8,032 nucleotides of DNA from positions 1 to 8,032 of the forward strand of contig JAISMA010000071.1 in the NCBI GenBank assembly GCA_031276985.1, in the 5' to 3' direction. Below the pieces are notes generated by a model. That model was not told where the DNA came from, did not search any database, and worked only from the letters and a program-made list of their open reading frames with translations. Positions 1 to 5,212 of the stretch are shown here, piece after piece (position 1 is the stretch's first letter; each line of letters opens with the position of its first letter). Both the position numbers and the translations under genes were made by a program. The DNA is from Helicobacteraceae bacterium. GTDB taxonomy: Bacteria; Campylobacterota; Campylobacteria; Campylobacterales; SZUA-545.

Positions 1-6
1 ATCTTC

Positions 7-13
7 AAAGGAG
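7..13 (+). promoter_or_regulatory. Shine-Dalgarno site that fixes the TTG start of ccoG
   Basis: AAAGGAG lies 6 nt upstream of a TTG codon at 20. No ATG or GTG lies in frame between the window edge and the conserved N-terminal residues of CcoG, so this strong ribosome binding site is what supports the non-ATG start. The frame stays open to base 2, so a longer N-terminus beginning outside the window cannot be excluded. Confidence 0.7.
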
Positions 14-19
14 CAAGCC

Positions 20-1378
20 TTGAACTTACCTTCTTACCGCAAGTTGCGCTACGGCGTTATGGCGTTTGCCACGGCGCTTACGATCGCGGTTCCGTTTATC
101 ACGATCAACGGTCATCACATATTTCTGCTGTCGTTTGATCACAAGCGCCTTGAACTGCTTGGCGTCGCGTTCGACACGCAGGAGTTTTACCTGATGCCGT
201 TTCTGCTGATGTTCGGCTTTTTGTTTGTCTTCGCCGTTACGACGATCGGCGGGCGCGTTTGGTGCGGCTGGGGCTGTCCGCAAACGATCTATCGCGTCAT
301 CTACCGCGATCTGATCGAAGGCGCGATCTTTGGGCTTCACAAACGCGCCAACAAGCAAAAGCCAATCGACTACTCAAAGCCGATTAACCGCGTGAAAAAG
401 CTGGCGGCGTTTTTGATTTGGGTTGCGCTGGCGTTTTTAGCCGCGTCCAATTTCAGCTGGTTTTTCGTGCCGCCCGAAGAGTTTTTCGTCTATATCCAAA
501 ATCCGTCCGAACATCCCGTGTTGATTGGCATGGTCGCCATTATCGCGTCGTTTTTGATATTTGACGTAGCCTTTATGGGCGAAAAATTCTGCGCGGTTAT
601 CTGTCCTTACGTGCGCGTCCAATCCGCAATGTACGATCGCGACACGGTCTATACGATCTACGACGAAAAGCGCGGCGGTAAAATCTACGAAGGCGACGAA
701 AAGCTAGGCAAAAAACCGCTTGGAAAAGACGACGAATGCACGGGATGCGAAGCGTGCGTGATCGTCTGCCCGACGCATATCGACATTCGCAAGGGATTGC
801 AGCTCGAATGTATTAACTGCCTAGAGTGCGCCGACGCCTGTAAAAGCGTGATGAATCGGCTCGGCAAACCTTCGCTGGTGAATTGGACTAGCGCCCGCGC
901 CAATTTCGGCGAGGGCAAAACCCGCTTCGCGCGCTTTCGTACAATCGCGTACGCCGTTTTATTGACGCTAGTCTTGAGCGCGATCGCGGTGATGAGCGGC
1001 AAAAAGGAGGGAATGTTGCTTGACATCACCAAATCAAACCGCCTTTACAAAATCGAAGCGATTGGCGACGTTAAGCGCGTTAGCGCCGAGTACACTTTCT
1101 TGTTTACCAACACCGACGACAAGCCGCATCAATACTACTTCGAAGTAATCTCGCCAAGCGGACTGAAGATACTTTCGCCGAGAAAGCCGTTTGAGATTAA
1201 AGGCGGCGCAAAGAGCAAGCAGATCGTTGTCCTCTACGCCGACGACGCGCTCGCCGATAATCCATCCGAAGACGAGAATTTCAAAGCGCGCATTCGCGCA
1301 TTCGCGCAGGACGATCAGAATATCAGCGTGTTTAGAGACGCGGCGTTTATCTATCCCGCCAAGAGCAAGCTGGAGTAA
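20..1378 (+). CDS. ccoG: Cytochrome c oxidase accessory protein CcoG (FixG/RdxA family)
   Basis: This inner-membrane iron-sulfur protein takes part in assembly of cbb3-type cytochrome c oxidase. In the family it is linked to reduction of Cu(II) before copper enters the CuB site. Seen here (452 aa): membrane segments near residues 11-29, 57-76, 126-147, 164-184 and 308-330. Two membrane-proximal CxxxC motifs lie at C82-C86 (followed by PQ) and C191-C195 (followed by PY). Two 4Fe-4S ferredoxin motifs lie at C240, C243, C246, C250 and C264, C267, C270, C274. Residues 331-452 form the Ig-like periplasmic FixG C-terminal domain. Length and all cysteines are as expected for a working protein. The conserved NG-H-H-IFLLSFD stretch follows the first helix. 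The start is TTG at 20, chosen from the SD site at 7-13. The next gene begins 3 nt after the stop, so they are co-transcribed. The cbb3 structural genes, if near, lie upstream of the window. Confidence 0.95.
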   Translation: MNLPSYRKLRYGVMAFATALTIAVPFITINGHHIFLLSFDHKRLELLGVAFDTQEFYLMPFLLMFGFLFVFAVTTIGGRVWCGWGCPQTIYRVIYRDLIEGAIFGLHKRANKQKPIDYSKPINRVKKLAAFLIWVALAFLAASNFSWFFVPPEEFFVYIQNPSEHPVLIGMVAIIASFLIFDVAFMGEKFCAVICPYVRVQSAMYDRDTVYTIYDEKRGGKIYEGDEKLGKKPLGKDDECTGCEACVIVCPTHIDIRKGLQLECINCLECADACKSVMNRLGKPSLVNWTSARANFGEGKTRFARFRTIAYAVLLTLVLSAIAVMSGKKEGMLLDITKSNRLYKIEAIGDVKRVSAEYTFLFTNTDDKPHQYYFEVISPSGLKILSPRKPFEIKGGAKSKQIVVLYADDALADNPSEDENFKARIRAFAQDDQNISVFRDAAFIYPAKSKLE

Positions 1379-1381
1379 CAT

Positions 1382-2095
1382 ATGATCGAATTGGAGCTAT
1401 ATCCGCTGTTTGCCACCGCGCCGTTTTTGGCGAGTTTCGCGGCGGGTATAGTAGCCTTTTTAGCGCCTTGCGTTTTGGCGCTCGTGCCTTCGTACGTCTC
1501 TTACGTTTCGGGGCTTTCGCTAAGGCAGATTCAAAGCTCCGAAACGCTCGGCGCGAAAGAGCATATTCGTCTTGTGGCGACGGCGCTTTTGTTTGTGTCG
1601 GGCTTTTCGTGCGTGTTTATTCTTATGGGTTTATTCGGCGATCTGGCGCTTAGCAAATTAGCCGCAAGCGAGTGGGCGCGAATAATCGGCGGCGCAATCA
1701 TTATTGTTTTCGCGTTGCATTTTGCGCGTATCGTTAACATACCGCTACTCAACATCCAAAAACAGGCAAATTTCGCCGCCAAAGGCGCTTTTTTATCGCC
1801 CTTTATTTTGGGGATAAGTTTTGCGCTAGGTTGGAGTCCGTGCGTGGGACCGATTGTCGGCGCGATTCTTGCGATGGGCGTTTATGAAAGCGGGCGCGGC
1901 GTGGCGCTAATGAGCGTTTTTTCGCTGGGGCTTGGTTTGCCGTTTATGCTGATCGCCTTTTTCGCCTCTTGGACGCTTGGAGCGCTTAACAAAATCAAAC
2001 CTTATTATCGCTGGGTCGAAATTATCGGCGCTATTTTGCTTGGCGCGATCGGCGCAAGTTATATCTACGACGGCGTTAGGATTTTGACGTTATGA
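1382..2095 (+). CDS. ccdA: Short CcdA/DsbD-type thiol-disulfide transmembrane protein
   Basis: This protein (237 aa) is nearly all membrane, with about six hydrophobic segments. The CcdA/DsbD transmembrane family moves electrons from cytoplasmic thioredoxin to periplasmic thiol proteins, which keep apocytochrome c haem sites or copper chaperones reduced. Two cysteines fit the redox pair: C30 in FLAPC and C154 in GWSPCVGP, each in the Pro-Cys setting typical of the family. A third cysteine, C77 (GFSCVF), is extra. There is no periplasmic alpha or gamma domain, so this is the CcdA-length form and not full DsbD. The ATG at 1382 is preceded by TGGAG, 6 nt away and inside the end of ccoG. Its stop TGA (2093-2095) overlaps the dgkA start as ATGA. 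Placement after ccoG suggests a role in oxidase or cytochrome c maturation. The periplasmic partner is not in the window, so that role is inferred. Confidence 0.88.
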   Translation: MIELELYPLFATAPFLASFAAGIVAFLAPCVLALVPSYVSYVSGLSLRQIQSSETLGAKEHIRLVATALLFVSGFSCVFILMGLFGDLALSKLAASEWARIIGGAIIIVFALHFARIVNIPLLNIQKQANFAAKGAFLSPFILGISFALGWSPCVGPIVGAILAMGVYESGRGVALMSVFSLGLGLPFMLIAFFASWTLGALNKIKPYYRWVEIIGAILLGAIGASYIYDGVRILTL

Positions 2096-2466
2096 AGCGC
2101 CAAAAATCGCTTGGGTTTAGTCTGTTACGCAACTTCAAACATTCGCTTAACGGGCTAATCGAAGTAACCAAAAACGAAACGCCGATGAAAGCGGAATTAC
2201 TAGCGCTAATCGTAGGAAGCGCGATCTTAATCGTATGGGATATTCCGTTTGTATATCGCGCTATTTTATTTATCTCTTTGTTGCTACCTATTTTCGCCGA
2301 ACTTATTAACAGCGCGATCGAAAGAGTCGTCGATCTAATCACAAGCGATTATCACGAACTTGCCAAAGCCGCCAAAGACGCGGGAAGCGCTATCGTATTT
2401 CTCTCGCTTGTCATAACGGGTTTGATATGGGCGGTTACGATCTGGTTTTTTTGCTTTAGCGCTTAA
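2092..2466 (+). CDS. dgkA: Diacylglycerol kinase (DgkA family)
   Basis: This small inner-membrane enzyme (124 aa, the usual family length) phosphorylates diacylglycerol to phosphatidic acid with ATP, returning lipid to phospholipid synthesis. The family signature is intact: AELINSAIERVVD at residues 69-81 with E70, N73, E77 and D81, followed by YHELAKAAKDAGSA (87-100) with K95 and D96. E29 matches the N-terminal acidic residue of the Escherichia coli enzyme (E28). Three membrane helices are visible near 35-49, 53-68 and 98-122, behind an amphipathic N-terminus. The ATG overlaps the ccdA stop (ATGA), so translation is probably coupled. I see no functional link to the redox genes upstream. No clear terminator hairpin with a U-run follows the stop. 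Confidence 0.94.
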   Translation: MKRQKSLGFSLLRNFKHSLNGLIEVTKNETPMKAELLALIVGSAILIVWDIPFVYRAILFISLLLPIFAELINSAIERVVDLITSDYHELAKAAKDAGSAIVFLSLVITGLIWAVTIWFFCFSA

Positions 2467-2509
2467 ACCCAATCAATCCCTCCGTCCTCCCCGCCCCCGA
2501 ACGACAGTC

Positions 2510-2642
2510 AAAACGCCGCCCTCGACACTCCCGTCCCCTCCCGTAATGCCCGCGCAAGCGGCTATCCAAAACATTGCGAAGCGATGACAAGCGTTTGCGA
2601 ATGTCAATGCGGTCGACGATTGGGGAGGGAGGAGGGCGTTTT
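2510..2642. repeat. Imperfect inverted repeat with C-runs and G-runs upstream of rnpB
   Basis: This lies in the 206-nt gene-free gap between dgkA and rnpB. The left end AAAACGCCGCCCTC (2510-2523) matches the reverse complement of GAGGGCGTTTT (2632-2642) apart from a 3-nt insertion. Inside it, C-runs at 2529-2542 face the G-runs at 2622-2636. The centre holds a small hairpin, CCGC-GCAA-GCGG (2550-2561), and the loosely mirrored halves ACATTGCGAAGCG (2571-2583) and CGTTTGCGAATGT (2592-2604). A further C-rich run at 2478-2498 lies just outside. The look is that of a decayed dispersed palindromic element, but no second copy is in the window. No ORF here looks coding. Confidence 0.45.
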
Positions 2643-2668
2643 ATGCGGGCGCGGCGAAGCGCTATAAT
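2639..2668 (+). promoter_or_regulatory. Promoter of rnpB
   Basis: A perfect TATAAT stands at 2663-2668, ending about 5-8 nt before the 5' strand of helix P1. That places the transcription start at the mature RNase P RNA 5' end. The -35 region is only T-rich (TTTTAT at 2639-2644, 18-nt spacer), as is common for housekeeping promoters of Campylobacterota. The G-run block 2622-2636 sits directly upstream. Confidence 0.7.
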
Positions 2669-2675
2669 TTGATTT

Positions 2676-2996
2676 GCGGCGCGGCAGACGACGGCGCGTT
2701 TAACGCGAGGAAAGTCCGGGCTACGGCGGAGCGGGGTTCCGCTTAACGAGCGGCGAGAGCGATCTTAGGGAAAGCGCAACAGAAAATAAACCGCCGCGTT
2801 TAACGCGGTAAGGGTGAAACGGCGGCGTAAGAGACCACCGAGCCTTTGGCGACAAAGGTTGCAGGCAAGCCCAACCCGTAGCAAGAGGCGTCAGGTTAAA
2901 GCTCCGCGCAAGCGAACGCCTCGCTTGAGTCGTTTGGCGACAAACGACCTAGAGAAATCGTCGTCCAAGACAGAACCCGGCTTATCGCCGCGCCGC
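2676..2996 (+). ncRNA. rnpB: RNase P RNA, bacterial type A
   Basis: This is the catalytic RNA that trims the 5' leader from pre-tRNA. P1 is a perfect 10-bp pairing of GCGGCGCGGC (2676-2685) with GCCGCGCCGC (2987-2996), extendable by three U-A pairs. The universal blocks are present: GAGGAAAGTCCGGGCT (2707-2722), GCAACAGAAAATAAACCGCC (2776-2795), GGTAAGGGTGAAAC (2807-2820), GTAAGAG (2827-2833), and ACAGAACCCGGCTTAT (2970-2985), which closes P4. P12 is short, CCTTTG-GCGA-CAAAGG (2843-2858). P15 (2885-2891 with 2916-2922) encloses the GGT (2894-2896) that pairs with the tRNA CCA end. P18 (2929-2948) is an 8-bp stem with a GCGA tetraloop. P11 (2820-2840) contains a C2823-A2837 mismatch. About 321 nt, compact for type A. 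I find no U-run terminator right after it. Its 3' end is duplicated at 3191-3227. Confidence 0.97.
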
Positions 2997-3020
2997 AAAA
3001 ACGCATAAAATTTGCCGATT
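2984..3020 (+). repeat. Direct repeat copy 1, spanning the rnpB 3' end
   Basis: A 37-nt unit begins ATCGCCGCGCCG and ends AAAATTTGCCGATT. Its first 13 nt are the 3' end of rnpB (3' strand of P1) and the other 24 nt are downstream flank. It matches 3191-3227 at 36 of 37 positions (C2996 versus T3203). The copies are 207 nt apart in the same orientation. Confidence 0.9.
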
Positions 3021-3185
3021 ACAAATAAACGACGACAAAGATTGGAACTATACGACGACGAGAGGCTGAAGACGATCAACTCTGGCGGCGCGCGAAAACT
3101 ACGCGACGCGGTTTTGAAACGCTAGGCGCAAACAACGCAGCTACGATTGCGCGTTGCCCGTTGCAAAGACGGCAAAAGACTTTGA
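3012..3185 (+). pseudogene. Coding-like remnant between the two direct repeats
   Basis: I do not recognise this. The frame that starts at TTG 3012 reads RLELYDDERLKTINSGGA and onward to a TAG at 3123-3125. It then continues without another stop as AQTTQLRLRVARCKDGKRL to TGA at 3183-3185. Codon choice (GAC, ATC, AAC, GCG, CGC) resembles the real genes nearby. No ATG or GTG start and no good ribosome binding site precede it. It may be a broken fragment of a gene, a 37-codon small ORF with a TTG start (3012-3125), or chance. Confidence 0.25.
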
Positions 3186-3190
3186 CATTG

Positions 3191-3227
3191 ATCGCCGCGC
3201 CGTAAAAACGCATAAAATTTGCCGATT
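3191..3227 (+). repeat. Direct repeat copy 2 of the rnpB 3' end
   Basis: Second copy of the 37-nt unit described at 2984-3020, with a single difference (T at 3203). It carries the 3' strand of rnpB helix P1 but none of the upstream rnpB sequence, so it is not a second RNase P RNA. The nearby CGCGCCGCAAAACG (3283-3296) resembles the middle of the unit and may be a third, decayed piece. The remainder of the gap to 3296 holds only an unsupported 24-codon ORF at 3229-3303. Confidence 0.9.
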
Positions 3228-3296
3228 TATGATTGCCGCAAAACAAAACGCGCCGACGAAAAAATACTTTGGATGCGATCTTCGCGCCGCAAAACG

Positions 3297-3324
3297 TTTT
3301 TGATTAGTTTTTTGATTGTATAGT
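3297..3324 (+). promoter_or_regulatory. Promoter of the lipoprotein operon
   Basis: A -10-like TATAGT stands at 3319-3324, and T-runs at 3297-3301 and 3308-3313 sit upstream about one helical turn apart. This is the periodic T-rich pattern of Campylobacter and Helicobacter sigma-70 promoters, which lack a firm -35 box. The predicted start near 3331 would leave a leader of about 20 nt. The lpoB ribosome binding site GAAGGAA (3339-3345) is 5 nt before the ATG. Confidence 0.55.
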
Positions 3325-3350
3325 TACCCATTCAAAACGAAGGAACGACA

Positions 3351-3947
3351 ATGAAAAAAACCCTATTGATAGGCGCGGCGATTTTCGCGCTGGTTTTGTG
3401 CGGTTGCTCCACCAAAGTTACGCGAGTCGACGCGGGCGAGACGATCGATCTTAGCGGCGATTGGAACGACGCGGATTCCAGAATGACGGGCGAGACAATG
3501 ATCAAGGATATGCTCAATTCGCCTTGGCTGGCGCGATTCTACGCCGCCAATAAGAAAACGCCCGTTTTAACGGTCGGCGAGATCAAAAATCTTAGCCACG
3601 AGCATATCAACACGGAAACGTTTATCGGCGACATTCAATACGCCATAATCAACTCGGGCGAAGCGAAGTTTATCGCCTCAAGAGACGATCGCTTTGACGC
3701 GCGCGAGGAACGCAAAGAGCAGGATCAATACGCCAGAGAGGACACGCGCAAAAAAGAGCGTCAAGAGATTGGCGCGGATTTCATCGTAAGCGGCGTGATC
3801 AACACGATCATCGACAGCGAAGGCAAAACGGCGGTTAAGTACTATCAAGTAGATTTGATGCTTACCAACATAGAAACGCAGGAGATCGTCTGGCGAAAGC
3901 CGCAAAAAATCAAGAAACTAATCGAAAATAAAAGAGTGCGCCCATAA
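3351..3947 (+). CDS. lpoB: LpoB-like outer-membrane lipoprotein
   Basis: A lipoprotein (198 aa) of the LpoB (YcfM) family. In enterobacteria LpoB reaches from the outer membrane to activate the peptidoglycan synthase PBP1B. The signal peptide is clear: KK at residues 2-3, a hydrophobic core, and lipobox LCGC with C19 as the lipidated residue. S20 at +2 predicts outer-membrane sorting. The folded domain shows the family pattern: LSGDWNDADSRM near 34-45, the block NLSHEHINTETFIGDIQYAI followed by NSGEAKF, a charged Arg/Glu/Lys stretch near 118-140, then GADFIVSGVIN and a closing strand with VWRKPQKIKK. It lacks the long Pro-rich linker of enterobacterial LpoB. ATG at 3351 with GAAGGAA upstream. 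It leads an operon, with the next gene 3 nt downstream. Family membership is firm. The PBP-activating role is inferred and uncertain, because the known partner PBP1B is not typical of this phylum. Confidence 0.82.
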   Translation: MKKTLLIGAAIFALVLCGCSTKVTRVDAGETIDLSGDWNDADSRMTGETMIKDMLNSPWLARFYAANKKTPVLTVGEIKNLSHEHINTETFIGDIQYAIINSGEAKFIASRDDRFDAREERKEQDQYAREDTRKKERQEIGADFIVSGVINTIIDSEGKTAVKYYQVDLMLTNIETQEIVWRKPQKIKKLIENKRVRP

Positions 3948-3950
3948 TCG

Positions 3951-5192
3951 ATGCGAGCCGCGTTTTTCGCCGTCGCCGCATCTTGCGCGTTTATCGGTTG
4001 CGCTCCGCATTCAAGCGGCTTCGCGCAAGTTGAAAACCATTTAAGATCGGGCAATTCGCAAGCGGCGCTAAAAACGCTGGAAAGCAAGCCGCCGCCCGAT
4101 CGCGACATGGTTGTGTTCGAGCTTAATCGCGCTATGATTTTGCAGGATTTGGGACGTTATGAAGATAGCGCCGAATCGTTTGAAACGGCGAAAAAACTTT
4201 TTACCGAATACGACGCGATCAGCGTTAGCGAGCAAGGCGCGTCGCTACTCATAAACGACGGCGCGATCGCCTACAAAGGCGCGGATTTTGAGCGCGTTTT
4301 AACAAGTTTTTACGCGGCGATTAACTATCTGCTAAAAGGCGATCTTTACGGCGCCAGAGTCGAAATTATGCAAGGCGACGAGCGGCTAAAAGCGATCGAT
4401 TCGGGCGCGTACGAAGACGACGCGGCGCTAAGGTATTTAAGCGGCGCGGTTTTTGAGGCGCTAGGCGAAAACGGCGACGCGCTGGTTTCATACCGTCAAG
4501 CCTACCGCGTATACAAAGAGGGTTATTTCGGCGTCGGCGTTCCAGATTATCTAAAAAACGATCTGTTGCGTTTATCCAAGCGTTTGAGCGTTACGCAAGA
4601 ACATGAACAGTACAAAAGCGAGTTCGGCTTATCGGGCGATTTTGGCGCGATCGGCGCAAATCAGGGCGAGCTTATCGTGATTTTAAGCGGCGGTTTCGCG
4701 CCAATCAAACGAGCGGACGAAATAATGGTCTCAAGTAGCGTCGGGCTAATCGGCGTTTCGCTCCCGCATTACGAAACGCGCCCGTTTGCCGCGCCGCCAT
4801 GGTTTTTGATTGACGATACGCAGACTAGTTTTGATCTAATAGAAAACGTGTCGGCGATCGCGCTGGAGACGCTAAAAAACGATATGCCCGCCATTACGGC
4901 GCGGGCGATTGCGAGAATTGTCGCAAAAAAAGGCGCGGAAGTAGCGGCGGCGGCCGTTGCGGGCGGGGGTAAAAACGACGGCGCAGCCGCGGTCGCGGGA
5001 CTTATCATGAGCATTTTCAACCTTGCGACGGAAGTGGCGGATACGCGCGGCTGGTACATTCTGCCCGATCGCGTTTATATCGCCCGCGCAAGGTTAGATC
5101 AAGGCTTTCATCGCGTAACGATCGGAACTAAAGCATATAATATCGAGATTAAAGCGGGCGAACGACTGTTTCTCGCGCCGCGTTTGTACTAA
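3951..5192 (+). CDS. COG3014-family TPR lipoprotein
   Basis: A predicted outer-membrane lipoprotein (413 aa) of unknown function. The signal peptide ends in lipobox FIGC (C17, Ala at +2), which supports the ATG at 3951. That start lies 3 nt after the lpoB stop and has only a weak, distant AGAG, so translation is probably coupled. Residues about 20-200 are helical with TPR-like pairs, for example RYLSGAVFEALGENGDALVS. Then comes the family block GELIVILSGGFAPIKR (239-254), an Ala/Gly-rich stretch at 324-353 that looks like a glycine zipper, and the signature ATEVADTRGWYILP (359-372), followed by beta strands at the C-terminus. Length and order match the COG3014 family, which in gammaproteobacteria sits beside lpoB and LPP20-type genes, as here. 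A role in envelope assembly is likely from context. No catalytic residues are evident. Confidence 0.8.
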   Translation: MRAAFFAVAASCAFIGCAPHSSGFAQVENHLRSGNSQAALKTLESKPPPDRDMVVFELNRAMILQDLGRYEDSAESFETAKKLFTEYDAISVSEQGASLLINDGAIAYKGADFERVLTSFYAAINYLLKGDLYGARVEIMQGDERLKAIDSGAYEDDAALRYLSGAVFEALGENGDALVSYRQAYRVYKEGYFGVGVPDYLKNDLLRLSKRLSVTQEHEQYKSEFGLSGDFGAIGANQGELIVILSGGFAPIKRADEIMVSSSVGLIGVSLPHYETRPFAAPPWFLIDDTQTSFDLIENVSAIALETLKNDMPAITARAIARIVAKKGAEVAAAAVAGGGKNDGAAAVAGLIMSIFNLATEVADTRGWYILPDRVYIARARLDQGFHRVTIGTKAYNIEIKAGERLFLAPRLY

Positions 5193-5212
5193 AACTCTCT
5201 GAAAGGAATTGC

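Noticed and set aside
685..1032. Long minus-strand ORFs opposite ccoG (26-358, 685-1032, 1034-1381)
   Set aside because: They lie wholly antisense to a well-identified gene, have no domain character and no ribosome site, and arise from the GC-biased codon use of ccoG.
2814..3008. 64-codon ORF inside the RNase P RNA
   Set aside because: The region is fully explained by conserved RNase P RNA helices and the translation is low-complexity Arg/Lys.
3229..3303. 24-codon ATG ORF between repeat copy 2 and the lpoB promoter
   Set aside because: No ribosome binding site, no recognisable feature in the peptide, and its end runs into the T-rich promoter. Too weak to list as a gene.
2997..3350. tRNA, riboswitch or CRISPR array in the rnpB-lpoB gap
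   Set aside because: No cloverleaf, no T-loop GTTCGA-type motif, and only two copies of a repeat with a 170-nt interval, which is not CRISPR spacing.
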